Of a stretch of DNA of 64,000 nucleotides, positions 51,284 to 60,445 are shown in pieces. Source of the stretch: Streptococcus sanguinis (GTDB taxonomy: Bacteria; Bacillota; Bacilli; Lactobacillales; Streptococcaceae); assembly GCF_019929225.1 (NCBI RefSeq), contig NZ_JAHZPA010000001.1:576805-640804 (forward strand), written 5' to 3'. Below the pieces are notes generated by a model. It made no database searches and was not told the origin of the DNA. It saw only the letters and a list, made by a program, of their open reading frames with translations. The first letter of the stretch is position 1; each line of letters opens with the position of its first letter. The position numbers were made by a program, and so were the translations under genes.

Positions 51284-52252
51284 ATGGCAACTTTAGATAA
51301 AGATCTTTTATTAGAGATGTTCCGTAAGATGGAAGAAATCCGTCGCATGGACTTAAAAATTGCTCAACTTGTAAAAAAAGGAAAGGTTCCTGGGATGACT
51401 CACTTCTCGGTAGGTGAGGAAGCAGCCAATGTCGGTGCTATGCTGGCCTTGAATGAGGATGATTTGCTGACTTCTAATCACCGGGGACACGGTCAAGCTA
51501 TCGCCAAAGGAATCAACCTCAACGAAATGATGGCTGAAATCCTTGGTAAATACACTGGAACCTGTAAAGGAAAAGGCGGCTCTATGCACATTGCGGACCT
51601 AGATGCTGGAAATCTTGGTGCTAATGGTATCGTAGGTGGTGGCATGGGAATTGCTGTCGGAGCAGCTCTGACCCAGCAAATGCAGAAGACAGGTAAGATT
51701 GTTGTCTGCTTTTTTGGTGACGGGGCTACCAACGAAGGTGTCTTCCACGAAGCAGTCAACATGGCTTCCATCTGGAATCTACCCGTAATTTTCTATTGTA
51801 TCAATAACGGCTATGGCATTTCTGCTGATATCAAGAAAATGACCAATGTAGAACACATCCACGAGCGCAGCGCAGCTTATGGCATTCCGGGTATGTTCAT
51901 CGAAGATGGAAATAATGTTCTGGATGTTTATGAAGGCTTCCAAAAAGCTGTAGAGCATGTTCGCAGCGGTAAAGGACCTGTCTTGATTGAGAGCGTCACT
52001 TATCGTTGGTTGGGACACTCTTCTTCTGACCCAGGTAAATACCGTACTCGTGAAGAAGTAGAAGAATGGAAGAAAAAAGATCCAATCGAAAATCTTCGTA
52101 AATACTTGCTGGAAAACAAGATTGCAAGCGAGGAAGAGCTGGAAGCTATCCAAGCTGGAGTCAAAGAAGCAGTAGAAGCATCTGTGAAGTTTGCAGAAGA
52201 AAGTCCATTCCCGCCGCTTGAATCTGCCTTTGAAGATATTTACGCAGACTAA
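51284..52252 (+). CDS. pdhA: Pyruvate (acetoin-type) dehydrogenase E1 alpha
   Basis: Thiamine diphosphate enzyme of the 2-oxoacid dehydrogenase complex. 322 residues with the TPP motif GDGATNEGVFHEAVNMASIWNLPVIFYCINN (about 146-176), YRWLGHSSSDPGKYR and LTSNHRGHGQAIAKG. Streptococcal complexes of this type are annotated either pyruvate or acetoin dehydrogenase; the lplA gene at the end of the operon supports a lipoate complex. AGAAAGGC precedes the ATG. Confidence 0.94.
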   Translation: MATLDKDLLLEMFRKMEEIRRMDLKIAQLVKKGKVPGMTHFSVGEEAANVGAMLALNEDDLLTSNHRGHGQAIAKGINLNEMMAEILGKYTGTCKGKGGSMHIADLDAGNLGANGIVGGGMGIAVGAALTQQMQKTGKIVVCFFGDGATNEGVFHEAVNMASIWNLPVIFYCINNGYGISADIKKMTNVEHIHERSAAYGIPGMFIEDGNNVLDVYEGFQKAVEHVRSGKGPVLIESVTYRWLGHSSSDPGKYRTREEVEEWKKKDPIENLRKYLLENKIASEEELEAIQAGVKEAVEASVKFAEESPFPPLESAFEDIYAD

Positions 52253-52270
52253 AGAGAGGAGAAAAAGAAA

Positions 52271-53263
52271 ATGGAAACTAAAACTATGTCTTTTCGTGAT
52301 ACCATCATCCTCGCTATGTCTGAGGAAATGCGTCGCGATGAAAATGTACTCTTGATGGGAGAAGATGTCGGAGTCTTTGGTGGAGATTTCGGAACATCTG
52401 TTGGTATGCTGGAAGAGTTCGGGCCAGAGCGTGTACGTGACTGTCCGATTTCAGAAGCAGCTATTTCTGGAGCAGCAGCTGGAGCAGCTATGACAGGGCT
52501 GCGTCCAATCGTAGACATGACCTTTATGGACTTCTCTGTAATTGCTATGGATGCTATTGTTAACCAAGCTGCTAAAACGCGCTATATGTTTGGCGGAAAA
52601 GGACAAGTGCCAATGACTGTCCGCTGTGCAGCAGGTAATGGAGTTGGTTCAGCGGCTCAACACTCTCAGTCTTTGGAATCTTGGTTTACCCACATTCCAG
52701 GTCTTAAGGTTGTGGCACCGGGAACTCCAGCTGACATGAAGGGACTTCTCAAGGCTTCTATCCGAGACAACAACCCAGTCATTATCCTGGAATACAAGTC
52801 TGAATTTAACCAAAAAGGTGAAGTGCCACTGGATCCTGAGTATGTAATCCCACTCGGTGTTGGCGAAATCAAAAAAGAAGGTACCGATGTAACAGTTGTT
52901 ACCTACGGAAAAATGCTTCGCCGTGTCATGCAGGCGGCTGAGGAATTGGTAGAAGAAGGTATCTCTGTAGAAGTGGTTGACCCACGTACATTGGTGCCGC
53001 TTGATAAGGATATTATCATCAACTCTGTTAAGAAGACTGGAAAGGTAGTTTTGGTTAATGATGCCCACAAAACTAGCGGTTTCATTGGTGAAATTTCAGC
53101 GATTATTTCTGAGTCTGAAGCATTTGACTATCTAGATGCTCCGATCCGCCGTTGTGCAGGTGAAGATGTGCCAATGCCTTATGCACAAAACTTGGAAAAC
53201 GCGATGATTCCGACCGTTGAAAGCATTAAAGACGCTATTCGGAAGACATATCATAAAGAATAA
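52271..53263 (+). CDS. pdhB: Pyruvate (acetoin-type) dehydrogenase E1 beta
   Basis: Partner of PdhA in the E1 heterotetramer. 330 residues with LLMGEDVGVFGG, CPISEAAISGAAAGAAM, and VEVVDPRTLVPLDKDIII in the transketolase C-terminal domain. AGAGAGGAG precedes the ATG. The gap to pdhA is 18 bases, while the gap to pdhC is 587 bases and carries repeats. Confidence 0.94.
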   Translation: METKTMSFRDTIILAMSEEMRRDENVLLMGEDVGVFGGDFGTSVGMLEEFGPERVRDCPISEAAISGAAAGAAMTGLRPIVDMTFMDFSVIAMDAIVNQAAKTRYMFGGKGQVPMTVRCAAGNGVGSAAQHSQSLESWFTHIPGLKVVAPGTPADMKGLLKASIRDNNPVIILEYKSEFNQKGEVPLDPEYVIPLGVGEIKKEGTDVTVVTYGKMLRRVMQAAEELVEEGISVEVVDPRTLVPLDKDIIINSVKKTGKVVLVNDAHKTSGFIGEISAIISESEAFDYLDAPIRRCAGEDVPMPYAQNLENAMIPTVESIKDAIRKTYHKE

Positions 53264-53292
53264 GGTATAATAAAGAAAAGGCTTTCTTATGA

Positions 53293-53326
53293 ATTATATT
53301 ACATAAATTATTTTATGTAATATAAT
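53293..53326. promoter_or_regulatory. 15-bp palindrome with TATAAT in both arms
   Basis: ATTATATTACATAAA / TTTATGTAATATAAT, a perfect 15-bp inverted repeat with a 4-base loop, 30 bases after pdhB. Each arm contains TATAAT (53321-53326 on plus, 53293-53298 on minus), so it could act as a hairpin, a bidirectional promoter or both. TTACAT at 53299-53304 would be the plus-strand -35 with a 16-base spacer. Confidence 0.5.
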
Positions 53327-53408
53327 CTTGTGTAGAGGGTCAAAGAGTCTTAGAATATTACTAATTGCAGAAAATCGTTATTCAGATTGATTATAGCAGA
53401 TGAGCTAA

Positions 53409-53632
53409 TTAGTAAGCCTACAAGGTTGATTGCCGATAGCGGTAACCATAATAACTTTAGATACATTTGTATCCAAGTTGCTTGTAGAGTTGCAACAGGA
53501 GAGAGTCGAATCGATAATATTCGACGAACGACTTAGTAAGTCTACTAGGTTGGTCGCAGATAGCGGCAACCGTAGTAACTTGAGATATGTTTTGTATCCA
53601 AGTTACTTGTAGAGTTGAACACGGGCTAAAGT
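53409..53632 (+). repeat. 124-bp tandem repeat that folds as a three-way junction
   Basis: Copies begin at 53409 and 53533, 124 bases apart. In each, CTACAAG / CTTGTAG (one mismatch in copy 2) closes GGTTG / YAACC and AACTT...ATAC / GTAT..AAGTT hairpins. Differences between the copies are mostly G-U/G-C changes in stems or loop changes. GTCGAAT / ATTCGAC between the copies (53507-53527) forms a further hairpin. Confidence 0.8.
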
Positions 53633-53635
53633 CTG

Positions 53636-53850
53636 TGTGAAAAAGATAAACTTTTCTAGAAACTAAACTTTCTTTGTTAAGTTTTCTATTTTCACTTTGA
53701 CTTTTAACGCCCTAGCATTATGTAATTGAATTCGGACGGAGAACTGCGAAAAAAAGATAAATCTCCTTGGCTTCATCGAAACCTGCGTTGATTTCCTATT
53801 TTTCAGTCGCTTTTTACGCCCTTAGTATCATAATTAGAATTGGAGAGGTC
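53636..53850 (+). repeat. 109-bp duplication in front of pdhC
   Basis: The 109-base period is anchored by the two ACGCC strings (53707 and 53816) and shows in GAAAAAGATAAA, TTTCTATTTT and CATAATTRGAATT-like parts. The second copy ends at the pdhC ribosome binding site (GGAGAGGTC), the first at a similar GGACGGAG. Divergence is moderate, so the duplication is not recent. Confidence 0.65.
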
Positions 53851-54894
53851 ATGGCTGATGATAAGCTAAGAGCGACTCCTGCAGCTAGAAAGTTAGCGGA
53901 TGATTTGGGAATCAACCTCTATGATGTTTCTGGCTCAGGCGCAAACGGTCGTGTCCACAAAGAAGACGTGGAAACTTATAAAGATACAAATGTGGTGCGT
54001 ATTTCACCACTGGCAAAACGAATTGCCCAAGAACACAATATTGCTTGGCAAGAGATTCAAGGAACTGGCCATCGTGGCAAGATTATGAAGAAGGATGTTC
54101 TTGCCTTCTTGCCTGAGAATGTTGAGAGCGATACAATCAAATCTCCTGCTCAAATTGAAAAAGTTGAAGAAGTACCTGATAATGTCACTCCTTATGGTGA
54201 GATTGAGCGTATTCCAATGACGCCGATGCGGAAGGTCATTGCTCAGCGAATGGTAGAATCTTACCTGACGGCGCCGACATTCACCCTCAACTATGATGTT
54301 GATATGACAGAAATGCTGGCCTTGCGTAAAAAAGTGCTGGATCCAATCATGGAAGCAACTGGCAAAAAAGTAACTGTCACAGACCTGCTTTCGCTGGCTG
54401 TTGTGAAGACATTGATGAAGCATCCTTACCTTAACTCGACTTTGACAGAGGATGGCAAGACCATTATCACACACAACTATGTCAACCTTTCAATGGCAGT
54501 CGGTATGGATAATGGCCTGATGACACCGGTTGTCTACAATGCAGAGAAAATGACTTTATCAGAGCTTGTGGTAGCCTTTAAAGATGTAATCGGACGTACC
54601 TTGGAAGGTAAGTTAGCTCCAAGCGAGCTGCAAAACTCAACCTTCACAATCAGTAACTTGGGTATGTTTGGCGTTCAGTCCTTTGGTCCAATCATTAACC
54701 AGCCAAACTCTGCTATCTTAGGAGTGAGCTCAACAGTAGAAAAACCTGTCGTTGTTAATGGTGAAATTGTTATCCGTCCAATTATGAGTCTGGGCTTGAC
54801 CATTGACCACCGTGTAGTTGACGGAATGGCTGGAGCTAAGTTTATGAAGGACTTGAAGGCTTTGATTGAAGAACCAATTTCAATGTTGGTATAA
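53851..54894 (+). CDS. pdhC: Dihydrolipoamide acetyltransferase (E2) without lipoyl domain
   Basis: 347 residues, starting with ATG 53851 after GGAGAGG. The first part carries two E3/E1-binding (PSBD) domains, RATPAARKLADDLGINLYDVSGSGANGRVHKEDV (about 6-39) and RISPLAKRIAQEHNIAWQEIQGTGHRGKIMKKDV (about 49-82), and the rest is the catalytic domain with DHRVVDGMAGA near the C-terminus. There is no N-terminal lipoyl domain; PdhD carries it. This is known for streptococci. An in-frame upstream start (53767) lacks a ribosome binding site. Confidence 0.93.
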   Translation: MADDKLRATPAARKLADDLGINLYDVSGSGANGRVHKEDVETYKDTNVVRISPLAKRIAQEHNIAWQEIQGTGHRGKIMKKDVLAFLPENVESDTIKSPAQIEKVEEVPDNVTPYGEIERIPMTPMRKVIAQRMVESYLTAPTFTLNYDVDMTEMLALRKKVLDPIMEATGKKVTVTDLLSLAVVKTLMKHPYLNSTLTEDGKTIITHNYVNLSMAVGMDNGLMTPVVYNAEKMTLSELVVAFKDVIGRTLEGKLAPSELQNSTFTISNLGMFGVQSFGPIINQPNSAILGVSSTVEKPVVVNGEIVIRPIMSLGLTIDHRVVDGMAGAKFMKDLKALIEEPISMLV

Positions 54895-54972
54895 GATTTT
54901 CTTTGCTAGTTTGAGATGCAAAGAAACGAAATACTCAGCAAGTGAAAAATTAAATTAGAAAAGGAAAGAAAA

Positions 54973-56679
54973 ATGGCTTTAGAAGTAATTATGCCAAAAG
55001 CCGGCGTGGATATGACCGAAGGGCAAATTGTCCAATGGAATAAGAAAGTCGGCGAATTTGTCAAAGAAGGGGAAATCCTTCTGGAAATTATGACTGACAA
55101 GGTCAGCATGGAATTGGAAGCTGAAGAAGACGGCTACCTGATTGCCATCCTTAAAGGTGACGGAGAAACTGTTCCAGTAACGGAAGTCATCGGTTACTTG
55201 GGAGAAGAAGGGGAAAATATCCCAACTGCTGGCGGTTCTGCACCTGCGGAAGCACCAGCTCCTACAGCGGCGGCAGCAAGTACAGATGATGATAAGAGTG
55301 ATGATGCTTACGATATCGTTGTTATCGGTGGCGGACCTGCTGGTTATGTAGCGGCTATCAAAGCAGCCCAGCTGGGTGGCAAGATTGCCTTGGTTGAGAA
55401 GTCTGAGCTCGGCGGAACCTGCCTGAACCGTGGCTGTATCCCTACTAAGACTTATTTGCACAATGCTGAAATCATTGAAAACATTGGTCACGCTGCTAAC
55501 CGCGGTATCATCATCGAAAACCCAAGCTTCTCAGTGGACATGGACAAGGTGCTTGAAACCAAAAATAAGGTTGTTAATACGCTTGTTGGCGGTGTTGCTG
55601 GCCTTCTTCGCAGCTATGGCGTAGATGTTCATAAGGGAATTGGTACCATTACTAAAGACAAGAATGTTCTTGTAAACGGCAGCGAGCTGCTAGAAACGAA
55701 GAAGATTATCCTTGCTGGTGGTTCAAAAGTCAGCAAGATCAATGTCCCAGGAATGGAATCATCTCTAGTTATGACCAGCGATGATATTCTGGAAATGAAC
55801 GAAGTGCCTGAAAATCTGGTAATTATCGGTGGTGGTGTTGTCGGTATTGAGCTTGGACAAGCCTTCATGACATTTGGCTCAAAAGTCACCGTTATCGAAA
55901 TGATGGACCGTATCGTACCCGCTATGGATGCTGAAGTCTCTAAAAACCTTCGCCTCATCTTGGAGCGCAAGGGTATGAAAATTCTGACTGAAACTAAGTT
56001 GGAAGAAATCGTCGAAGAAAATGGCAAACTCCGTATCAAGGTTGAAGGGAAAGAAGATATTGTTGCAGATAAGGCTCTGCTGTCTATCGGACGTGTGCCA
56101 GACCTAGAAGGCATCGGTGAGGTTGAGTTCGAACTGGATCGCGGCCGTATCAAGGTCAATGAGTACATGGAAACTTCTGTTCCAGGTATTTACGCACCAG
56201 GTGATATCAATGGTACTAAGATGCTGGCTCATGCAGCCTTCCGTATGGGTGAAGTTGCTGCTGAAAATGCACTGAAGGGTAACCACCATGTTGCTAAACT
56301 CAATCTGACGCCTGCAGCTATCTACACCCTGCCAGAAGTAGCAGCAGTTGGTTTGACAGAAGAGCAAGCTCGTGAGAAATATGATGTAGCAATTGGTAAG
56401 TTCAACTTCGCTGCTAACGGCCGTGCTATCGCTTCAGATGCAGCTCAAGGCTTCGTTAAAGTCATCGCTGACAAGAAGTATGGTGAAGTCCTCGGTGTTC
56501 ATATCATTGGTCCTGCAGCGGCAGAATTAATCAATGAAGCATCAACCATCATCGAAATGGAAATCACCGTAGAAGAAATGCTTAAGACCATTCACGGTCA
56601 TCCAACCTTCTCAGAAGTTATGTACGAAGCATTTGCGGACGTACTGGGATTAGCAGTTCACTCACCTAAGAAAAAATAA
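54973..56679 (+). CDS. pdhD: Dihydrolipoamide dehydrogenase (E3) with N-terminal lipoyl domain
   Basis: 568 residues. Lipoyl domain at 1-80 with the lipoylated lysine in IMTDKVSMEL (about 43), an Ala/Pro-rich linker, the FAD-binding VVIGGGPAGYVAAIKA (about 117-132), the redox pair in GGTCLNRGCIPTK, the NAD-binding VIIGGGVVGIELGQAF (about 279-294) and HGHPTFSEV at the active site. It reoxidises the lipoyl arm and supplies it to E2. AAAGGAAAG precedes the ATG. Confidence 0.95.
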   Translation: MALEVIMPKAGVDMTEGQIVQWNKKVGEFVKEGEILLEIMTDKVSMELEAEEDGYLIAILKGDGETVPVTEVIGYLGEEGENIPTAGGSAPAEAPAPTAAAASTDDDKSDDAYDIVVIGGGPAGYVAAIKAAQLGGKIALVEKSELGGTCLNRGCIPTKTYLHNAEIIENIGHAANRGIIIENPSFSVDMDKVLETKNKVVNTLVGGVAGLLRSYGVDVHKGIGTITKDKNVLVNGSELLETKKIILAGGSKVSKINVPGMESSLVMTSDDILEMNEVPENLVIIGGGVVGIELGQAFMTFGSKVTVIEMMDRIVPAMDAEVSKNLRLILERKGMKILTETKLEEIVEENGKLRIKVEGKEDIVADKALLSIGRVPDLEGIGEVEFELDRGRIKVNEYMETSVPGIYAPGDINGTKMLAHAAFRMGEVAAENALKGNHHVAKLNLTPAAIYTLPEVAAVGLTEEQAREKYDVAIGKFNFAANGRAIASDAAQGFVKVIADKKYGEVLGVHIIGPAAAELINEASTIIEMEITVEEMLKTIHGHPTFSEVMYEAFADVLGLAVHSPKKK

Positions 56680-56694
56680 TTTAAAAGATATATT

Positions 56695-56723
56695 AGACTG
56701 GGCATAAATCATTGTTCCAGTCT
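56695..56723 (+). terminator. Hairpin between pdhD and lplA
   Basis: AGACTGG / CCAGTCT stem with a 15-base loop and only a weak T-run; partial terminator or processing site. CGTATAAAG follows, as before dapA. Confidence 0.4.
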
Positions 56724-56745
56724 CTATCGTATAAAGAGGTAGCTT

Positions 56746-57735
56746 ATGAAATACATTGTTAACTACTCAAATGATACAGCTTTTAATATCGCTTTGGAGG
56801 AATATGCTTTCAAACACCTCTTAGATGAGGATGAAATTTTCCTGCTCTGGATTAACAAACCCTCTATCATCGTGGGTCGCCACCAAAACACTATCGAAGA
56901 AATCAACCGTGATTATGTTCGTGAGCATGGCATTGAAGTTGTACGTCGTATCAGTGGTGGAGGAGCTGTTTATCATGATCTGAACAACCTCAACTACACC
57001 ATTATCTCCAAGGAAAGCGAAGATCGTGCTTTTGACTTCAAGAGTTTCTCTACGCCAGTTATTAATACCTTGGCAGAGCTTGGGGTAAAGGCTGAATTTA
57101 CTGGACGTAATGACCTGGAAATTGACGGTAAGAAGTTCTGTGGCAATGCTCAGGCCTATATTAACGGCCGTATCATGCACCATGGTTGCTTACTCTTTGA
57201 TGTTGATTTGTCTGTCTTGGCCAATGCGCTTAAGGTTTCTAAAGACAAGTTCGAATCAAAAGGAGTTAAATCTGTCCGTGCACGCGTGACAAATATTGTC
57301 AATGAATTGCCAGAAAAGATTACCGTCGAAGAATTCCGCGACCTGCTTCTGGACTATATGAAGAAAGAATATCCAGAAATGACAGAGTATGTCTTCTCTG
57401 AGAAAGAACTGGAAGAAATCAAGCAAATCAGAGATAGCAAGTTTGGAACTTGGGACTGGAACTACGGTAAATCACCTGAATACAATGTGCGCCGTGGCAC
57501 CAAGTTTACCAGCGGTAAGGTAGAAATCTTTGCCAATGTTGTTGAATCTAAGATTCAGGATATTAAAATCTATGGAGACTTCTTTGGTATTGAAGACGTA
57601 GCAGCAGTAGAGGATGTGCTGCGCGGTGTTAAATACGAACGCGAAGATGTCCTTGAAGCTCTTGAAACGATTGATATTAGCCGCTACTTTGCTGGAATCA
57701 GCAGAGAAGAGATTGCCGAAGCAATCGTCGGTTAA
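56746..57735 (+). CDS. lplA: Lipoate--protein ligase A
   Basis: Attaches lipoate to the lipoyl lysine, here that of PdhD. 329 residues with VRRISGGGAVYHDLNNLNY (about 68-86), NDLEIDGKKFCGNAQ (about 122-136) and HHGCLLFDVDLS, all typical for LplA, and a C-terminal accessory domain. AAGAGGTAGC precedes the ATG. Position at the end of the pdh operon fits a dedicated ligase. Confidence 0.95.
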   Translation: MKYIVNYSNDTAFNIALEEYAFKHLLDEDEIFLLWINKPSIIVGRHQNTIEEINRDYVREHGIEVVRRISGGGAVYHDLNNLNYTIISKESEDRAFDFKSFSTPVINTLAELGVKAEFTGRNDLEIDGKKFCGNAQAYINGRIMHHGCLLFDVDLSVLANALKVSKDKFESKGVKSVRARVTNIVNELPEKITVEEFRDLLLDYMKKEYPEMTEYVFSEKELEEIKQIRDSKFGTWDWNYGKSPEYNVRRGTKFTSGKVEIFANVVESKIQDIKIYGDFFGIEDVAAVEDVLRGVKYEREDVLEALETIDISRYFAGISREEIAEAIVG

Positions 57736-57750
57736 AAATATGACATAAAG

Positions 57751-57782
57751 AAAACCAAGCTCTCGAAGAGTTTGGTTTTTTA
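57751..57782 (+). terminator. Terminator of the pdh-lplA operon
   Basis: AAAACCAA / TTGGTTTTTT with inner CTCT / AGAG. Confidence 0.8.
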
Positions 57783-57901
57783 TGTAAACAGTATATTTCA
57801 AATCAACAACATTCTTACGTTTCCTTAACCAGCTAGTTTTCTCTAGGCTTTATCTACCAGATATGATAAAATGATAGGGAATTAGAGAAAGGGGTGTCTT
57901 G

Positions 57902-58540
57902 ATGCAGAAAGTTCCAGTAGAAAGCCTTGGTCTGTTTGAGCAGTTGGACCGCACAGTTGTAGCTTTTCTGAAGAAAAAACCATCTCCTAATCCAGACAAC
58001 TTTTATGTTAGCATATCTGCAGAAGATTATGAGAAAAAGAATGAAGAATTTGAAAAATCAGGCTATCAAGCCGTGAAATTGCCGCTTGGTATGGCGTTAG
58101 ATAATGTCATTCAGCAACCTTCTTTCCAAAACCTAGTCATTGGTGGGCTCTACATGGTAGATATCTTCGTTCCCAAGGAAGATCTGCTGCCCTTAAAGGA
58201 TCTTGTTGACAGCTTTTGCATCATGTTTGCAGCAGCTAATAATCGAATAGAGAATATCAAGGCTTACGATCTGATGAAGAGTAAGACGGTTTACTTTATA
58301 GGGAAACTCTTCACAGATAATCCTCAGCCAGGCGACGAAATTAGCTTCGAAGGATTGAATAGAGAGACAGCAGAAGGCTCCTACGAAGCGGTCAAATGCT
58401 TCCTAACTAGAGAAAGCGCTGAAAAGTACAACTCTAAAAATCGACCAATTACCGCAGCAAATCTAGAACATCTCAAGCACTTCTGGGGCAAACCGCTGAT
58501 TGTTGAACCCCATCGTAACTATTGGATTGAATTTTTATAA
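57902..58540 (+). CDS. Protein of unknown function (SseB-like)
   Basis: 212 residues, soluble. LPLGMALDNVIQQPSFQNLVIGG and PKEDLLPLKDLVD are possible SseB-type segments, and the end reads LKHFWGKPLIVEPHRNYWIEFL. AAAGGGG lies 8 bases before ATG 57902. Single-gene unit with a TATGAT/TAAAAT-type promoter near 57865. Function unknown. Confidence 0.6.
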   Translation: MQKVPVESLGLFEQLDRTVVAFLKKKPSPNPDNFYVSISAEDYEKKNEEFEKSGYQAVKLPLGMALDNVIQQPSFQNLVIGGLYMVDIFVPKEDLLPLKDLVDSFCIMFAAANNRIENIKAYDLMKSKTVYFIGKLFTDNPQPGDEISFEGLNRETAEGSYEAVKCFLTRESAEKYNSKNRPITAANLEHLKHFWGKPLIVEPHRNYWIEFL

Positions 58541-58542
58541 GA

Positions 58543-58582
58543 AAAAGAGCGAAGTATCTAAAATAGATTTTTCGCTCTTTTG
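58543..58582. terminator. Bidirectional terminator before xerS
   Basis: AAAAGAGCGAA / TTCGCTCTTTT hairpin with A- and T-runs on both sides; serves both convergent genes. Confidence 0.8.
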
Positions 58583-58612
58583 TTTTGTTTGCATATTTTA
58601 AATTATGTAATA

Positions 58613-59683
58613 TTATAATTTGTCCAAAGCGTTCTTTTGTTCATCATTGACAATGTGGGTGTAGAGGTCTGTTACCTGAGTGCTAGCATGCCCTAGCTGG
58701 TGGCTGACGAGAACTTGAGATTTGGTTGCATCGTATAAACGTGTAGCAAGCGTGTGGCGGAGCTTGTGAGGCGTCACTCGCACCTTGAAGTCCTCAGAAT
58801 ACTTGGCTACCATTTTTTCGACACTGGAAGCATCGATTCGATTAGGAGTGCCGCGGTATTCAGTCAAAAAGAAGGCTGTATCAGTCTTTTCGGCTTTGTA
58901 TCGCTTGCTTCGAATACTCAGGTACTCCTCTAAATAGGACTTGGCAAAAGCAGCAACATTGACAGAGTCCCTTTTCCCGCCTTTTCTTGTCACTTCAATG
59001 ACCATCATCTTTAGATTGATGTCTTTCAGGTCTAGATTAACAGCTTCAGACAGACGAACACCAGAGGCAAGCAGCAAGGCAATGATGGCTAAATCTCGTT
59101 CCTTGTTCTTGTTAAAAGAAGACAGGGCGCGATTAGAGAGCTTCTTAGGGTACTCCGTATCAATATACTGGAGGAATTCTTCTGTCTCATCTCCTAAAAA
59201 GAGCTTCTGCTTAATATTCTCTGCACGAGCAGCCAGAGTTTCCTTTTTCTTCTTAGTAGCAACCTTTTTCATCACATTTCGATAGAAGTAGGGCTCACCC
59301 TGCTCGTTTTCAACTTCCTCAGTCAAATATTTGTAGAGGCTTGACAAAGCCGAAAGAGTTCGATTGATGGTTGTCTGGGAAACACCGTTTTGCGTCGTAT
59401 TAGCATTTAGAAGCGGCCGCTCGCGCAGATAAAGAATAAAGGCTTCCATGTCTTTCTTGGTCATGTTTTCCAAGACCGAAAGAGGAATCTCAGCAATATG
59501 CGAAGCATCGGTAATACCAGATTCTAGCACCCAGTTAAAAAAGCGATCATATTCTTTGAGATATTCGTATAAGGTTGTAAAACTATAAGGCACCGCCAGC
59601 TTAGACTGGTAATATTCCAGGATGTACCAGGGCATAGTGGCTTTGAGTTTATCAATTCTTTCTAATAACAGTTCACGTCTCAT
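58613..59683 (-). CDS. xerS: Tyrosine recombinase XerS
   Basis: Single chromosome-dimer recombinase of streptococci, acting at difSL. 356 residues from ATG 59683 (GGAG 7 bases upstream; GTG 59686 rejected). Catalytic residues: arginine in GVRLSEA (about 208), HKLRH (about 305), HQLGH (about 329) and the tyrosine in LYTHI (about 339). The difSL-like site lies about 50 bases upstream, the usual arrangement. Confidence 0.96.
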   Translation of the reverse strand: MRRELLLERIDKLKATMPWYILEYYQSKLAVPYSFTTLYEYLKEYDRFFNWVLESGITDASHIAEIPLSVLENMTKKDMEAFILYLRERPLLNANTTQNGVSQTTINRTLSALSSLYKYLTEEVENEQGEPYFYRNVMKKVATKKKKETLAARAENIKQKLFLGDETEEFLQYIDTEYPKKLSNRALSSFNKNKERDLAIIALLLASGVRLSEAVNLDLKDINLKMMVIEVTRKGGKRDSVNVAAFAKSYLEEYLSIRSKRYKAEKTDTAFFLTEYRGTPNRIDASSVEKMVAKYSEDFKVRVTPHKLRHTLATRLYDATKSQVLVSHQLGHASTQVTDLYTHIVNDEQKNALDKL

Positions 59684-59734
59684 CACATTTCTCCGTTTTT
59701 TCTATAACAGTAGTATAGCATATCTAGATATATT

Positions 59735-59765
59735 TTTCAAGAAAATTATAGTTTTTCGGAAAGAT
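59735..59765. other. difSL-like recombination site
   Basis: The 31 bases read on the minus strand ATCTTTCCGAAAAACTATAA followed by TTTTCTTGAAA, nearly identical to the known streptococcal difSL core. It lies 52 bases upstream of xerS and marks the replication terminus. Confidence 0.88.
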
Positions 59766-59837
59766 TATAGAGGGAAGTAAGAAATCTTTTTCAATAAAAC
59801 AAATAACTAAAAATTTTTTTCGGGCAAAAATCGGTCC

Positions 59838-59886
59838 AAAATGTACTTTATTTAAGTGAAAACTAAAAATTTTTCAAATGTACATT
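59838..59886. repeat. Left ATGTAC motif pair
   Basis: Two ATGTAC-centred motifs (59841-59846, 59878-59883), each preceded by ACTAAAAATTTTT-like sequence and followed by TTTAT. They match motifs at 63783-63998 and lie about 75 bases from difSL. Confidence 0.55.
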
Positions 59887-59929
59887 TTATATAGAAAAAA
59901 CACTTTTTATTTAAAGTGTTTTTATTTAT

Positions 59930-60445
59930 CTATATCTTTTTAAACTCTACAAAGTGTTCTTGCTTTCTTCTGTAGCCTTTGCAAATGGAACACGCCCTTT
60001 TATTTCGTTTTTTGTATGCCATTCTTTCTTTTACTTGAATTTTGTAACGGTGATTAAGGTTTTCTTGACATATCCACCATACAGACATATTACTTAACTC
60101 TGTAATTTCAGTTGGACTTGCTATCAAGAAATTATTTAGATAATCCCACTCATTCATTAGGCTTTGTTGCGTTGTTGCTAGATCGTTAAACCCTTTTAAT
60201 ACTTTTTGATTCCTACAGTATGGACAAGAATTTTCTCTGTAAAATTTTTCTTTAATAACTTGCTGATATTCTCCATTGCATACAGGGCATTTCCACCATG
60301 CGTTATATGTTGAATTTGCCCTTACAGAAGACATTTCTTGTTTATTTAATGATGACCATTCTTTAATTAACCAAGGATGTGTTGTTTCAAGATCATTATA
60401 ACCTTTTGCAGTCTTTTTAAAAGAACAATATGGACAACAATGGAT
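59930..60445 (-). pseudogene. Truncated zinc-ribbon protein gene
   Basis: The open frame from 60445 to 59930 has repeated zinc-ribbon units, each with a W.CP.C or CPYC pair and N-D-L...W..E-W segments. The best ATG (60334) leaves 134 residues. The 5' end is lost at a junction with the methyltransferase remnant. Relatives occur in phages and restriction or defence islands; function unknown. Confidence 0.7.

Noticed and set aside
53767-53850. N-terminal extension of PdhC from an upstream in-frame start
   Set aside because: The residues are in duplicated noncoding sequence, and the ribosome binding site is before 53851.
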